Positions 17,074 to 26,404 of a stretch of DNA of 64,000 bases are shown here, piece by piece. The position numbers and the translations under genes were made by a program. The stretch lies in the NCBI RefSeq assembly GCF_902153245.2, contig NZ_CABFWF030000006.1, positions 92,351-156,350 on the forward strand, read 5' to 3'. Each line of letters opens with the position of its first letter. Within the stretch, counting starts at the first letter, position 1. The notes below the pieces were generated by a model that saw only the letters and a program-made list of their open reading frames with translations, was not told where the DNA came from and searched no databases. The DNA is from Pseudorhizobium endolithicum. Lineage in GTDB: Bacteria > Pseudomonadota > Alphaproteobacteria > Rhizobiales > Rhizobiaceae.

Positions 17074-18638
17074 TCAGCACCTCCCGTCGGGAAAACCGAC
17101 TGGATATAGGCCGTGGGATCCGCAAGGCTGGCGGCAGCGCCCTGCGACAGGCTTACCGGAATTTCCGGGAACAGGCCGAAGAAGAAGAGCAGGGCTACAA
17201 GGCCGGCGAGCGGGGCCGTGCGCTGCCAGGCCTCAGGCGAGGACGGCGCAGCCACTGCCATTTCCGCAGGGCGCGGGCGCCAGAAGGCAAGCAGGAAGAC
17301 CCGTCCGAGCGCGATCGTCAGCAGGAAGGCCGAGATCAGGATGGCGGCCGAGAGCCACCACGCGCCGATGTCGAGGGCGGCCTTCAAGAGCACGATCTTC
17401 GGCCACAGGCCCGAGAACGGCGGCAAGCCGGCTGTCGCCAAGAAGATGACGAAGGCAGCCGCCGTGATCCAGGGCGCCTGCCGATAGATGCCACCGAGGG
17501 TCTGCAGCGACCAAGACCCGCCGATGCGTGCTGCTTCGCCGACCAGCAAATAGAGCGCCGTCATGGCGATGATCGAATGCAATGCGTAGAGGATCGCGCC
17601 GCCGACGCCGGCCGTGCCACCGATCGCGACCCCTGCCATGACGTTGCCGATACCGGCGATGACCGCAAAGCCTGCCATCCGGCGCAGGTCGTTCTGGCCC
17701 AGCGCGCCAAGCGCTCCGACCACCATGGTGAGCGCCGCCGATACTGCGATGACGAAACTGAGTTCTTCCCGCTGCAGTGGGAACAGCATGACCATGACCC
17801 GCATCAGCGCATAGACACCGACCTTGGTCAGCAAACCGCCAAACAAGGCTGCGACGACGACGCGCGGCGTATGATAGGAGGCAGGGAGCCAGAAGTTGAC
17901 GGGGAAAGCCGCTGCCTTCATGGCGAAGGCCAGGATGAAGAGCGCGCTCAGCGTGACCAGGGGCGCGGTGCCCGAATGCGCGTCGGCCTGGCGCGCGATG
18001 TCAGCCATGTTGAGCGTGCCGAAGATGGCATAGAGGTAGCCGACCGAGATCAGGAAGAGCGTGGTCGCCATCAGGTTGAGGATCGCGTATTTCAGCGCAC
18101 CGTCGATCTGCTGGCGTTCGGATCCGAGGATCAGGAGGCCGAAGGACGAGATCAGCAGTATCTCGAACCAGACATAGAGGTTAAAGATATCGCCGGTCAG
18201 GAAGGCGCCGGTCACGCCGGCCATCAGCATCATCAGGAGCGGGAAAAAACCGTAGCGACGGCCGGTCGAATCGATGTCCCGCAGTGCATAGATGCCGGCT
18301 GCGAGTGCAACCAGGGCCGAGACGAGCGCCATCAGCGCGCCGAGAAGATCGGCCGTGAAGGAGATGCCAAAGGGCGGCAGCCATCGCCCGGCGGTCATGG
18401 TGAAAGGCCCGTGCTGCGCCACCCGCCAGAGCAGCATCGCATCCAGCAGCACCAGGGCCACCAGACCAGGAATGGCAATCCAGCCATGCAGGTGCAGCCT
18501 GTGGCGCACCATCACCAGGATGGCGCCGAGACCGATCATCAGGCCCATGGGCGCAATCACCAGCCAGTCGGCAAGCGGTGTCGGCGCCATGACCAGCGCG
18601 GCGGAGAGATCTATCGGGGCAGTCGTCGGGGCAGCCAT
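17070..18638 (-). CDS. phaD: Monovalent cation/proton antiporter subunit D
   Basis: 522 residues, about 14 membrane helices. It is a member of the complex I NuoL/M/N-like family, with LKYAILNLMATTLFLISVGYLYAIFGTLNMADIA and AAFPVNFWLPASYHTPRVVVAALFGGLLTKVGVYALMRV, including the key Lys and His in the proton-path helices. It forms one of the two large proton-translocating subunits with PhaA. 17 bp separate it from phaC. Confidence 0.93.
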   Translation of the reverse strand: MAAPTTAPIDLSAALVMAPTPLADWLVIAPMGLMIGLGAILVMVRHRLHLHGWIAIPGLVALVLLDAMLLWRVAQHGPFTMTAGRWLPPFGISFTADLLGALMALVSALVALAAGIYALRDIDSTGRRYGFFPLLMMLMAGVTGAFLTGDIFNLYVWFEILLISSFGLLILGSERQQIDGALKYAILNLMATTLFLISVGYLYAIFGTLNMADIARQADAHSGTAPLVTLSALFILAFAMKAAAFPVNFWLPASYHTPRVVVAALFGGLLTKVGVYALMRVMVMLFPLQREELSFVIAVSAALTMVVGALGALGQNDLRRMAGFAVIAGIGNVMAGVAIGGTAGVGGAILYALHSIIAMTALYLLVGEAARIGGSWSLQTLGGIYRQAPWITAAAFVIFLATAGLPPFSGLWPKIVLLKAALDIGAWWLSAAILISAFLLTIALGRVFLLAFWRPRPAEMAVAAPSSPEAWQRTAPLAGLVALLFFFGLFPEIPVSLSQGAAASLADPTAYIQSVFPTGGAE

Positions 18639-18655
18639 CGCGTCAGCCTATCCTG

Positions 18656-19033
18656 TCAGTAACCGAGCGGCGGGAGCGGCTCGTTCTTCGGTTCGGCAAG
18701 CCGCATCTCGTCGGTATTGTCGGTGCCAAGCTCCTGATAGCCGCGATAGGTGAGGACGAGCAGGAAGCAGAAGAAGGAAAAGGAAATTACGATGGCCGTC
18801 AGGATGAGCGCCTGCGGCAGCGGGTTGGCCGTCGTCATCGGCAGGATGTCGGAGCCGGGCAGGATGATCGGCGGTATCTCGCGAGTGATCCGGCCGGCAG
18901 TGAAGAGCAGAAGGTTCACCGCATTGCCGAAGATGGCGATGCCGAGCAGGATGCGCACGCTGTACTTGGACTGCATGAGGTAGATGGCGACGGAGAAGAA
19001 GACGCCGATCAGAACGGAAAACAGCGTCTCCAT
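18656..19033 (-). CDS. phaC: Monovalent cation/proton antiporter subunit C
   Basis: 125 residues, NuoK-like with three helices (ETLFSVLIGVFFSVAIYLMQSKYSVRILLGIAIFGNAVNLLLFTAGRI and PLPQALILTAIVISFSFFCFLLVLTYRGYQ). Start ATG 19033 overlaps the phaB stop by one base. Length is normal for MrpC/PhaC. Confidence 0.93.
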   Translation of the reverse strand: METLFSVLIGVFFSVAIYLMQSKYSVRILLGIAIFGNAVNLLLFTAGRITREIPPIILPGSDILPMTTANPLPQALILTAIVISFSFFCFLLVLTYRGYQELGTDNTDEMRLAEPKNEPLPPLGY

Positions 19034-19452
19034 CAGTCGCTCTCCCTTTCCTCGAGCGCCAGCGCGATCGACGCAATGGCGCCCACGACCACGAAGTAGA
19101 CCCCGACATCGAAGGAGATCACGGTCGCCAGCGGAACCTCCACACCGAACAGGCTCGGGTAGATCCAGAGGCCGGTCATGAAGGGAACGTTGACGAAGAC
19201 CGACAAGAAGCCGGAGACCGTCGCCAGGAGGAGACCGAAGCCTGCCAGCGCCATCGGGTGGAAATAGATGGCCCGCCGCACGGCCGCGACGCCATAGGCG
19301 ATGCCGTAGATGGCGAGCGCGGAGGCCGCGATCAGCCCGCCGATGAAGCCGCCGCCGGGCTCGTTGTGGCCGCGCAGCAGAACGAAGACGGAGAAGACCA
19401 GCATCAGCGCGGTAATCGGCGGTGCGACCGTGCGCAGGATGATCGTGTTCAT
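19033..19452 (-). CDS. phaB: Monovalent cation/proton antiporter subunit B
   Basis: 139 residues with four helices and the MnhB signature [31 protein letters not shown] separate MrpB gene marks this as the seven-gene (group 1) operon form rather than the phaA-phaB fusion. ATGA overlap with phaA. Confidence 0.93.
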   Translation of the reverse strand: MNTIILRTVAPPITALMLVFSVFVLLRGHNEPGGGFIGGLIAASALAIYGIAYGVAAVRRAIYFHPMALAGFGLLLATVSGFLSVFVNVPFMTGLWIYPSLFGVEVPLATVISFDVGVYFVVVGAIASIALALEERESD

Positions 19453-21824
19453 GGACGTTCCCCCTCCCCTGCAACCTCGGCTTTTGCAGCCGTCGTGTCC
19501 GGAAGCGGGTTACGCAGGCGCACGCGGATGAGCGCCAGCACCGCAAGCCCGGTGATCATGACGACCGAGATTTCGCCCAGCGTGTCGGTGCCCCGGAAGT
19601 CAACGATGATGACGTTCACGACATTGGCGCCATGGGCGATGATCTTGGAATAGGCGTTGAAGAACTCTGTCAGCGCGGTGTTGAACGGCAATTGCGTCGT
19701 CTTGATCAGTAGCATGGTGAAGCCGAGTCCGCAGGCGACGGCGATAACGGTATCGATGATCATCTGGCGGCGCGGACGATGGTCACGCGGCGACAGCCTG
19801 AGCCGCGTCATCACGAGAGCCAGTATGACGACCGACAAGGTCTCCACCATGAACTGGGTAAAGGACAGATCAGCCGCACCGAAGAGCAGGAAGATGACGG
19901 CGACCGCAAAGCCCTGGATACCGAGCGAGACGATCGCGGTCAGGCGGTCGCTGGCGCGCAGCACGGCAAACAGCCCGACCGCTGCCAAAAGGAAGAAGGC
20001 CCATTCATGGAACAGCACGTCGCTCGGCCATGCTGGCACGTCCGGAAGCTCGTCATAGACGATTGCCGGGATGAGGAGCGCCGATGCGACCAGGATGAAA
20101 CTGACGGTTATGTAGACCTCCAGCCTCCCAGGCTGAACCACCCGCGTAACCGCAACCGACATGCGAACAAGGCCGGAGACGAAGTGGTCGAAGCCGCGGT
20201 CGGGGCCGCTGCCGATCGCGTCCAGCAGGTGCCGCATCATCGCACGGGCACGATCGAGTTGCAGATAGACGAAGACGCCGAAAGCGACGGTGACGATCGA
20301 GAGCAGCAGCGGCATGCCGATATGCGGGACCGTCGTGATCTCCACCACCGTCGGCTCGCCGGCGACGGCGCTTGCCATGGGCGTGGAGACGAAGCGGTGG
20401 GTGACGCCGGACAGGATGCCGGCGAAGAGCCCGAGCGCCGCCAGCAGGGCCGGGCCGAGCCACATCAGGAGCGGCCCCTCATGGGCGTGCCTGGGCGTTT
20501 CCACACGGGGACCGAGGAAGGGCTTCAGGGCGACCGCGAAGCCGATCACGAACATCAGGCCGTTGCCGACGATCCCCACCAGCGTGAAGACGATCGAGCG
20601 CAGGGCGCCGTGGGCGAGCGCGTAGTAGATCTCCTCCTTGGCGAGGAAGCCGAGGAAGAGCGGCAGGCCGCCCATGGAGAGGGCCGCCAGCACGGCGGCG
20701 GCAAAGGTGATCGGCATGTCGCCCCGCAGGCCGCCCAGCTTCGTCACGTCGCGCGTTCCGGCTTCGTGGTCAACAAGGCCCGCGACCATGAAGAGCGCGC
20801 CCTTGAAGAGGGAGTGCGCGACGAGATAGAGCACCGCCGCCTCCACCGCATGGGGCGCGCCGAAGCCGGTCAGCATGACGAGCAGGCCGAGCGAGGCCAT
20901 GGTCGTATAGGCGAGCATCAGCTTGAGGTCCGTCTGGCGGATGGCAAGAGCCGTTCCGGCGATCAGGGTGATGCCGCCGAAGAAGGGCAAGAGGATCTCC
21001 CAGGCGGCCGTTTCGCCCATGACGGGGTTCAGCCGCATCAGGAGATAGACGCCCGCCTTCACCATGGTGGCCGAGTGCAGGTAGGCGGAGACCGGCGTCG
21101 GCGCTTCCATGGCATTCGGCAGCCAGAAGTGGAACGGGAACTGCGCGGACTTGGTGAAGGCGCCGCCGAGCAGGAGCAGCAAGGCGGCCAGATAGAACGG
21201 GCTGTCGCGCAGCGTATCGTCCACATGGACGAGCAGCGAGAGCTGGGTGACACCCGTCATGTTCCACAGGAAGATCAGGCCGGCGAGCAGCGAAAGGCCG
21301 CCGATGCCCGTCACCACCAGGGCCTGCAGCGCTGCGCGGCGCGCCGCCTCCCGCTCGTGGTCGAAGCCGATCAGCAGGAAGGAGGTAAGCGAGGTGAGCT
21401 CCCAGTAGACGAAGAGCATCAGGAAGCTGTCCGACACGACGAGGCCGAGCATCGCACCCATGAAGAGCAGGATGAAAGAGAGGAAGCGTCCCTGCTGCGG
21501 ATGGCCCTTCATGTAGCCGCCCGAATAGAGCACGATCAGCGTGCCGATGCCGGTGATCAGCAGCGCGAAGGTCAGCGACAGGCCGTCCAGGAACCAGGAG
21601 AAGGAGAGGTTGAGGCTCGGTACCCAGGCATAACCGCCGGTGACGACGCCGCCGTCGGCGATCTGCGGCAAGAAGGTGAGGAAATGGATGAAGGCGAAGA
21701 GCGGCGCGAGCGCCAGGACCCAGGACGCTCCATGCCCCACCCTGCCAATCGCCATCGGTGCGAAAATGGCGGCCAGGAATGGCAGCATAAGACAAAAGAA
21801 CGTCAATGCCGTCGGGTCGGCCAT
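19449..21824 (-). CDS. phaA: Monovalent cation/proton antiporter subunit A
   Basis: 791 residues, first gene of the operon. The N-terminal two thirds form the NuoL-like proton channel ([82 protein letters not shown]). The C-terminal part has the DUF4040/MbhE-like domains ([39 protein letters not shown]). With PhaB-G it makes the hetero-oligomeric inner-membrane antiporter for K+/Na+ tolerance and pH homeostasis; in Sinorhizobium the pha locus is needed for K+ adaptation and nodule invasion. The promoter must lie in the 164-bp gap to msrB. Confidence 0.94.
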   Translation of the reverse strand: MADPTALTFFCLMLPFLAAIFAPMAIGRVGHGASWVLALAPLFAFIHFLTFLPQIADGGVVTGGYAWVPSLNLSFSWFLDGLSLTFALLITGIGTLIVLYSGGYMKGHPQQGRFLSFILLFMGAMLGLVVSDSFLMLFVYWELTSLTSFLLIGFDHEREAARRAALQALVVTGIGGLSLLAGLIFLWNMTGVTQLSLLVHVDDTLRDSPFYLAALLLLLGGAFTKSAQFPFHFWLPNAMEAPTPVSAYLHSATMVKAGVYLLMRLNPVMGETAAWEILLPFFGGITLIAGTALAIRQTDLKLMLAYTTMASLGLLVMLTGFGAPHAVEAAVLYLVAHSLFKGALFMVAGLVDHEAGTRDVTKLGGLRGDMPITFAAAVLAALSMGGLPLFLGFLAKEEIYYALAHGALRSIVFTLVGIVGNGLMFVIGFAVALKPFLGPRVETPRHAHEGPLLMWLGPALLAALGLFAGILSGVTHRFVSTPMASAVAGEPTVVEITTVPHIGMPLLLSIVTVAFGVFVYLQLDRARAMMRHLLDAIGSGPDRGFDHFVSGLVRMSVAVTRVVQPGRLEVYITVSFILVASALLIPAIVYDELPDVPAWPSDVLFHEWAFFLLAAVGLFAVLRASDRLTAIVSLGIQGFAVAVIFLLFGAADLSFTQFMVETLSVVILALVMTRLRLSPRDHRPRRQMIIDTVIAVACGLGFTMLLIKTTQLPFNTALTEFFNAYSKIIAHGANVVNVIIVDFRGTDTLGEISVVMITGLAVLALIRVRLRNPLPDTTAAKAEVAGEGERP

Positions 21825-21988
21825 TTCGTCTCCCGTTTATTGTGCGGATCGCCCCCCAGCGGACGTAAGCCCTACCCCCTTAGGACAAAGAATCCCCTGC
21901 CTCAAGCCATTAACGGCAAACCCACAAATAGTTGAGGCTTTTCGCGAGGCTGTGTGCACCCTATCTTTAGGCGAAGAAAGGTTCTCCC

Positions 21989-22399
21989 ATGACAGACACC
22001 ACTACCCCCCGCATCCAGAAGAGCGATGCCGAATGGCGCGAGCAACTGACGCCGGAACAGTACCGGATCCTGCGCGAGCACGGAACGGAGCGCGCCTTCA
22101 CCGGCCCCTACTGGGACAGCACCGAAAAGGGCCTCTACCGCTGTGCCGCCTGTGAGGAACCGCTGTTCGTGTCCGATACCAAGTTCGATGCCGGATGCGG
22201 GTGGCCGAGCTATTTCGAGCCCGTGAAACCGGATGCCGTGACCGAGCACCGCGACATCTCTCATGGCATGGTGCGCACGGAAGTGCGCTGCGCCAACTGC
22301 GGCGGGCATCTCGGCCACGTCTTTCCGGACGGGCCGCCGCCGACCGGGCTGCGTTACTGCATCAACGGCCATTCCATGGTTTTCGAGCCGCTGGAATAG
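21989..22399 (+). CDS. msrB: Peptide-methionine (R)-S-oxide reductase
   Basis: 136 residues. Zinc-binding CxxC pairs (CAACEEP, CANCGGH), the core [11 protein letters not shown] and [15 protein letters not shown], and the catalytic Cys in [13 protein letters not shown] all present. Repairs methionine-R-sulfoxide in proteins using thioredoxin; cytosolic, as there is no signal. Divergent from phaA. Confidence 0.95.
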   Translation: MTDTTTPRIQKSDAEWREQLTPEQYRILREHGTERAFTGPYWDSTEKGLYRCAACEEPLFVSDTKFDAGCGWPSYFEPVKPDAVTEHRDISHGMVRTEVRCANCGGHLGHVFPDGPPPTGLRYCINGHSMVFEPLE

Positions 22400-22462
22400 A
22401 TCCCGGTTCCCGGCACCAGCGGAGAGCGGGCGCTCATGGACGCTGGCACGCCAATCCGGCCG

Positions 22463-22813
22463 TCAACCCTGCGCTTCCTGCCAATGCGGATAGGTGACGT
22501 AGGCCGTGACCGCACCCTGTTCGTGGGAGCGGATGGTCACCTTCTCGCCCTGGGGCATGTATACGATCTCGCCCGGGCCGGCGGTTACCGTCACCCTGCT
22601 CGTCGAGACGGTCAGCCGCCCCTCCAGGACCACCATGGTGTCGTGAACGGCCAGCAATTCGTCGATGCTCTGGTCGGGCCCATAGCGGCCGAAGCCGATC
22701 GTGACCGGACCACCGTGGCGTTGGTCGATGACGTTCCCGGCAAAGACCTCTGCGTCCTGCCCGGGAGACCGTTCGAAAACGGCGTCGGTTATCCGAAACT
22801 TCCTTACCTGCAT
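22463..22813 (-). CDS. Small single-domain cupin (EutQ-like)
   Basis: 116 residues from ATG 22813, six bases after GGAG; the ATG at 22819 abuts the SD and is less likely. The beta-barrel pattern is GFGRYGPDQSIDELLAVHDTMVVLEGRLTVSTSRVTVTAGPGEIVYMPQGEKVTIRSHEQGA. The metal-ligand set is incomplete (E and H in the first motif, few His in the second), resembling EutQ/acetate-kinase-like cupins. Substrate unknown. Convergent with msrB. Confidence 0.7.
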   Translation of the reverse strand: MQVRKFRITDAVFERSPGQDAEVFAGNVIDQRHGGPVTIGFGRYGPDQSIDELLAVHDTMVVLEGRLTVSTSRVTVTAGPGEIVYMPQGEKVTIRSHEQGAVTAYVTYPHWQEAQG

Positions 22814-22900
22814 GCGCATCTCCTCCTGCCGGCTGCACCAGGCTGGCTGAACGCCTGAAGGAAGATGCGGTTTCCGAAGCGGCAGAAATGCCTCCCGGAG

Positions 22901-22925
22901 GGAACTTCCCGTCGGCCTTCCTGTT
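22901..22925 (+). promoter_or_regulatory. EcfG-type general-stress promoter of the DUF2243 gene
   Basis: GGAAC (22901-22905), 16 bp, TGTT (22922-22925), 37 bp before the GTG start at 22963. It fits the alphaproteobacterial general-stress sigma consensus GGAAC-N16/17-(c)GTT. See the sigma gene at 54990. Confidence 0.65.
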
Positions 22926-22962
22926 TGTCGGCCAGTGGTACCGCCGCCGTACGGGGGACATC

Positions 22963-23763
22963 GTGAACGCTGCCGATTCAATACGCCTTCCTGCCGCCGC
23001 TTCTTCATCATCCTTCCGATGGTCGGGCCTCGCCCTGGGCTTTGCCTTCGGCGGCTTCTTCGACGGCATACTCCTGCACCAGGTACTGCAGTGGCACCAC
23101 CTTCTGAGCGGCCTCGATGGGGCCGCCGGCGATATCCGCCTCCTCATCCTGACGGACGGCCTCTTTCACGTCCTCATGTATGTCGTGGCAGGGGTCGGGC
23201 TGTGGCTGCTGTGGCAGGGACGCGGGCAGTTCGCCACTCCGGCTTCGGATCGCCTGTTGCTAGGGAACGTCCTCATCGGCTTCGGCGCCTGGCACATCCT
23301 CGACGCCGTCCTGTCCCACTGGCTGCTCGGCATCCACCGGATCCGGATGGACACGGACAATCCCCTGTTCTGGGACCTCCTCTGGCTGGCGGTGTTCGGC
23401 ATCGTTCCGTTGCTGGCCGGCCTCGTGCTGCACCGGAAGGGAGGCACCGGAGGCCGCCGATCCACCCTCCGGTCCCATACGGCGCTGGTGATCGCCATCG
23501 TCCTTGCCGGCTCCCTGTCCGCTCTGCCGCCCCCTTCCAGCGATACGACCCTGGTGGTCTTCCGCCCCGGAACCTCGCCTGCGCAGGCCATGGCGGGGCT
23601 CGCAGCTTTGAACGGGCGGCTGATGTGGTCCGACAGCAGCGGGGCCGTCTGGGCCGTGGAAATTCCCGAAGGCACCGATCCCGGCGCATTCTACCGCCAT
23701 GGCGCACTACTCGTCAGCAACTCGCTGCTGCCGGCCGGCTGCCTCGACTGGACGAGAGCGTGA
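22963..23763 (+). CDS. DUF2243 integral membrane protein
   Basis: 266 residues from a GTG with a strong SD (GGGGGA). WSGLALGFAFGGFFDGILLHQVLQWHHLLSG with paired His residues, DGLFHVLMYVVAGVGLWLLW, and GAWHILDAVLSHWLLGIHRIRMD define DUF2243. The several membrane His residues suggest metal or heme contact. About five helices. Unusually, after the membrane domain there is an extra ~80-residue C-terminal segment (VVFRPGTSPAQAMAGLAALNGRLMWSDSSGAVWAVEI), which looks like a small periplasmic domain. The upstream stress-type promoter suggests general stress control. Confidence 0.82.
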   Translation: MNAADSIRLPAAASSSSFRWSGLALGFAFGGFFDGILLHQVLQWHHLLSGLDGAAGDIRLLILTDGLFHVLMYVVAGVGLWLLWQGRGQFATPASDRLLLGNVLIGFGAWHILDAVLSHWLLGIHRIRMDTDNPLFWDLLWLAVFGIVPLLAGLVLHRKGGTGGRRSTLRSHTALVIAIVLAGSLSALPPPSSDTTLVVFRPGTSPAQAMAGLAALNGRLMWSDSSGAVWAVEIPEGTDPGAFYRHGALLVSNSLLPAGCLDWTRA

Positions 23764-23781
23764 AGGCGGAGCAACGGCCGC

Positions 23782-24744
23782 ATGACCTTGCTGTACGACG
23801 AGCGGGACATAGGCGAGGCTGAACGGTTCAACCGGGTTCTGCGGCTGCTTCCACGCTATCACACCGACCGCCGGATGAACGCCCGGGTGATCCAGGCGAT
23901 CCTGAGGGCATGGGAGACGCTCCCCCGGCTTTCGCGCAGGAGCGATGTCGATATCGAAGAGCGTTCGATAGATCGGGACGGGCGCACCCTGCGACTGCGG
24001 CTGGTCATCCCGCGGCAACGGCCGGCGGGTATTTATCTGACCTTTCACGGCGGCGCGTGGGTGATGGGAACGCCGCGCTTCGACGATCCCATCAACAGCC
24101 GGATCGCCGCCGAATGCCGGGCTCTCGTGATCAGCGTGGATCACCACCTCGCCGTGGACGACCGGCTGGACCTTGCCATCGAGGATGCGCGGCGGGCGGC
24201 GGAATGGGCGGCTGCGGAAGCCGCCGCCGAGTTCGGGGCGGAGCGGATCGTTGCGGGCGGCGAATCCTCCGGGGCGCATCTGGCGGCGCTTGCCCTGCTC
24301 CATCTCCGCGCGCTCTGCCCGGACAGGCTTGCCGGCGCGGTCCTTTTCTACGGTGCCTATGACATGGCCGGCACCCCCGGCCTGCGGAGGTCGTCATCGC
24401 GATCCCTGCTGATCGACGGACAGGCAGCCTATCGGAACCTGCTGCGGCTGACGTCGCAACTCACGGAAGAACAGCGGCGCGATCCCCGCCTTTCGCCCCT
24501 CTTCGCCGATCTTTCCGGAATGCCCCCTGCCCTTTTCGTGGCCGGAGAGATGGATCCGGTGTTCGAAGACAGCCTCCGGATGGCCGAGCGCTGGAACGAA
24601 GCGAACGGGAATGCGGAATTTCTGCCCGTGCCCCGGGGCGCACACGGTTTCAACCGTCTTCCGCTGTCGATGGCGCGCAAGACGAATGCCCATGCGCGGC
24701 AGCGGATCCGTCACTGGCTGGAATGCGGTCTTTCGGCTAGCTGA
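23782..24744 (+). CDS. Alpha/beta-hydrolase esterase, HSL family
   Basis: 320 residues. Oxyanion motif HGGAWVMG, nucleophile elbow GESSGAHLA, acid in DPVFEDS and His in GAHGFN give a complete catalytic triad of the hormone-sensitive-lipase-like carboxylesterase family. Cytosolic by lack of signal. Starts 18 bp after the DUF2243 stop, so it probably shares that stress-type promoter. Substrate unknown. Its 3' end abuts the corA remnant on the other strand. Confidence 0.87.
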   Translation: MTLLYDERDIGEAERFNRVLRLLPRYHTDRRMNARVIQAILRAWETLPRLSRRSDVDIEERSIDRDGRTLRLRLVIPRQRPAGIYLTFHGGAWVMGTPRFDDPINSRIAAECRALVISVDHHLAVDDRLDLAIEDARRAAEWAAAEAAAEFGAERIVAGGESSGAHLAALALLHLRALCPDRLAGAVLFYGAYDMAGTPGLRRSSSRSLLIDGQAAYRNLLRLTSQLTEEQRRDPRLSPLFADLSGMPPALFVAGEMDPVFEDSLRMAERWNEANGNAEFLPVPRGAHGFNRLPLSMARKTNAHARQRIRHWLECGLSAS

Positions 24745-24753
24745 CTGACCGGG

Positions 24754-24974
24754 TCAGAGCCAGCCGGTGCGCTTGAAATGGAGTTCAGCGCATCCTCCAC
24801 CGCCAACTCGTGCAGCCCAAAGGTCCTGGCAAGGCCCTCGATCTCCGCGGCCACCGGCTCGTGCAGTCCGATCCAGACGAAATCCCTCTTCCCCAGGAAG
24901 GGGAGCGTGCCATCGGTCGGAACAGGCTCGCAGCGCTTACCCTTGCGATAGACGAACGAGGCGACGAGGACCAT
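24754..24974 (-). pseudogene. corA: corA remnant: N-terminus joined to C-terminus by internal deletion
   Basis: From ATG 24974 about 65 residues match the start of the CorA Mg2+/Co2+ channel family: VLVASFVYRKGKRCEPVP, then DFVWIGLHEPVAAEIEGLARTFGLHELAVEDAL. The match then stops abruptly. One frame over, the DNA reads FKRTGWL followed by TGA (24754-24756), which resembles the conserved end of CorA (YFKRxxWL). About 250 residues including the pore motif GMN are missing. So a large internal out-of-frame deletion joined both ends of the gene. The in-frame reading from 24974 instead continues to 24711 with unrelated residues. Confidence 0.78.
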
Positions 24975-25147
24975 GGAGTTTCCGGCAACATAGGACAGCC
25001 AGCCCCCGCTCCAAGGGGCGGCTGTCCGGCCGGGCCGTGCTTCGGCCGCTCACGAAGAACGGGACTGATGCACCGCTGCACTGGCTTTACGTGCGCAGCG
25101 CCTTAAAATTGCGCCAAAACCGAAATCGCCCATCTGCAGGAGATGCC

Positions 25148-25303
25148 ATGTCCAACGTCCTGGAATTCAAGCGCCCGCCGACGCCACCGGAACCGAAGAA
25201 GCCGAATCCGCGCCTGCGCAGGCTCCTGACCGTGCTGGGCATCGCCGCGGCTCTTGTGCTGGTCTGGGCATATTTCCAGTATGTAGGCGGGGAGGCCCCC
25301 TGA
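25148..25303 (+). CDS. 51-residue single-pass membrane protein
   Basis: Begins MSNVLEFKRPPTPPEPKKPNPRLRR, a basic Pro-rich cytoplasmic part, followed by one membrane helix (LLTVLGIAAALVLVWAYFQYV). SD AGGAG precedes the ATG. The MxNVLEFKRP start is, as far as I recall, common to small rhizobial membrane proteins of unknown function. Convergent with the acetyltransferase gene. Confidence 0.65.
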   Translation: MSNVLEFKRPPTPPEPKKPNPRLRRLLTVLGIAAALVLVWAYFQYVGGEAP

Positions 25304-25311
25304 ATAACGCC

Positions 25312-25827
25312 TCACGCGCTCGCTGCCGGCACCCGCAGTTCCAGGCAGGTGAGATCGAGCCAGCGGCCGAACTTGGTGCCGACCTCGGAAAAGGTGCCGA
25401 CATTGCGGAAGCCGAGGCGCTCGTGCAGGGCAATGGAAGCGGCATTGCCCGCTTCGACGCAGGCCACCATGACGTGGATGCCGCCCTTGCCCGCCTCTTC
25501 GATCAGAGCCGTCATCAGCAGCCGCCCAAGGCCCAGTTCGCGATGGTCGCGATGGACATAGACGGAATGTTCAACCGTGTGGCGGAAGCCGTCGAAGGCA
25601 CGCCAGTCGCCATAGGAGGCATAGCCGGCGACGGCGCCGCCGGCATCGGCCACCAGTACGGGGAAGCCGCGGGACCGACGGGCCTTGAACCAGTCCTGCC
25701 GGTTGGCGAGGTCCACCTGCGTGTCGTTCCAGATCGCCGTGGTATTGGCCACCGCGTCGTTGTAGATCTCCATGATCGCAGGAAGATCGGCTTCGGTGGC
25801 GGCGCGTATGGTCGGAATGGATGTCAT
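25312..25827 (-). CDS. GNAT N-acetyltransferase, phosphinothricin/methionine-sulfone type
   Basis: 171 residues from ATG 25827. IRAATEADLPAIMEIYNDAVANTTAIW, GYASYGDWRAFDGFRHTVEHSVYVHRDHRELGLGRLLMTALIEEA and ACVEAGNAASIALHERLGFRNVGTFSEVGTKFGRWLDLTCLEL form the full Pat/MddA-like fold with the acetyl-CoA loop. It probably acetylates small amino-group substrates such as methionine sulfoximine or phosphinothricin analogues. Divergent from the next gene (overlapping upstream regions). Confidence 0.85.
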   Translation of the reverse strand: MTSIPTIRAATEADLPAIMEIYNDAVANTTAIWNDTQVDLANRQDWFKARRSRGFPVLVADAGGAVAGYASYGDWRAFDGFRHTVEHSVYVHRDHRELGLGRLLMTALIEEAGKGGIHVMVACVEAGNAASIALHERLGFRNVGTFSEVGTKFGRWLDLTCLELRVPAASA

Positions 25828-25882
25828 GGCGGTTTCCGCGGATCGGGCCGTTCGGCATAGCAGACGGGATGAAGCGCTGTCC

Positions 25883-26404
25883 ATGGAGGGGCGCCGGAGG
25901 GCGAAGGGCATCCTCGCCCTAGCCGCAATCTGGCTTACGTCCGCCGGTGCCGCGGCGCCGCAGTGGGTGACCCATGAGGATCAGCGCGGCGGGTTCCGGC
26001 TGCACGTCCCGCCGGGCCTCCAAGCAGCAGGGCCGACGGGCGAGCCAGACATAGTCAGGTACGAGGGCGAGAACAGCATGCTGTCGGTGGAGCGGCTGGA
26101 TCTCCAAAACCCCTTCGCCGCCGAGGCCCGTTCAAGGCGGGATGCGGCGGCCGCAGCCGGCTGGTTCCATTCCTACGAGATCATCGACGGGCGATCCGCG
26201 ACCTTCCACCGGTCGAAGGACGGGCGGGTGCACTATGTCCACGGCATCCCCCTCTGCGACGGCGCAGCCGTCTTCTTCCAGTACGACTACCATTACCACG
26301 ACGTGAAGATCCTCGCGCCGATCCTGCGGCACATGGCGCTCAGCCTGCAATCCACCGGTGCTTGCGCCGGCACGGTTGCGGATATCGGCTATCCTACAGA
26401 TTGA
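25883..26404 (+). CDS. Secreted hypothetical protein
   Basis: 173 residues from ATG 25883 (MEGRRRAKGILALAAIWLTSAGAAAPQW), a clear Sec signal with likely cleavage after AAA. The mature part contains WVTHEDQRGGFRLHVPPGLQ and a tail with HYVHGIPLCDGAAVFFQYDYHYHDVKILAPILRHMALSL. This resembles periplasmic PsbP/DUF-type small sensory domains, but I cannot name a family. Two Cys residues may pair. Convergent with, and overlapping by 11 bases, the hemolysin III gene. Confidence 0.6.
   Translation: MEGRRRAKGILALAAIWLTSAGAAAPQWVTHEDQRGGFRLHVPPGLQAAGPTGEPDIVRYEGENSMLSVERLDLQNPFAAEARSRRDAAAAAGWFHSYEIIDGRSATFHRSKDGRVHYVHGIPLCDGAAVFFQYDYHYHDVKILAPILRHMALSLQSTGACAGTVADIGYPTD

Noticed and set aside
21590..21615. 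GGAAC followed by GTT inside phaA
   Set aside because: Spacing is 14 bp and the site is inside a coding region, so it does not fit the stress promoter.
24711..24974. An 87-residue intact protein from the corA start
   Set aside because: Residues after the CorA-like part are unrelated, overlap the esterase 3' end and follow a frame break; better read as a deletion remnant.
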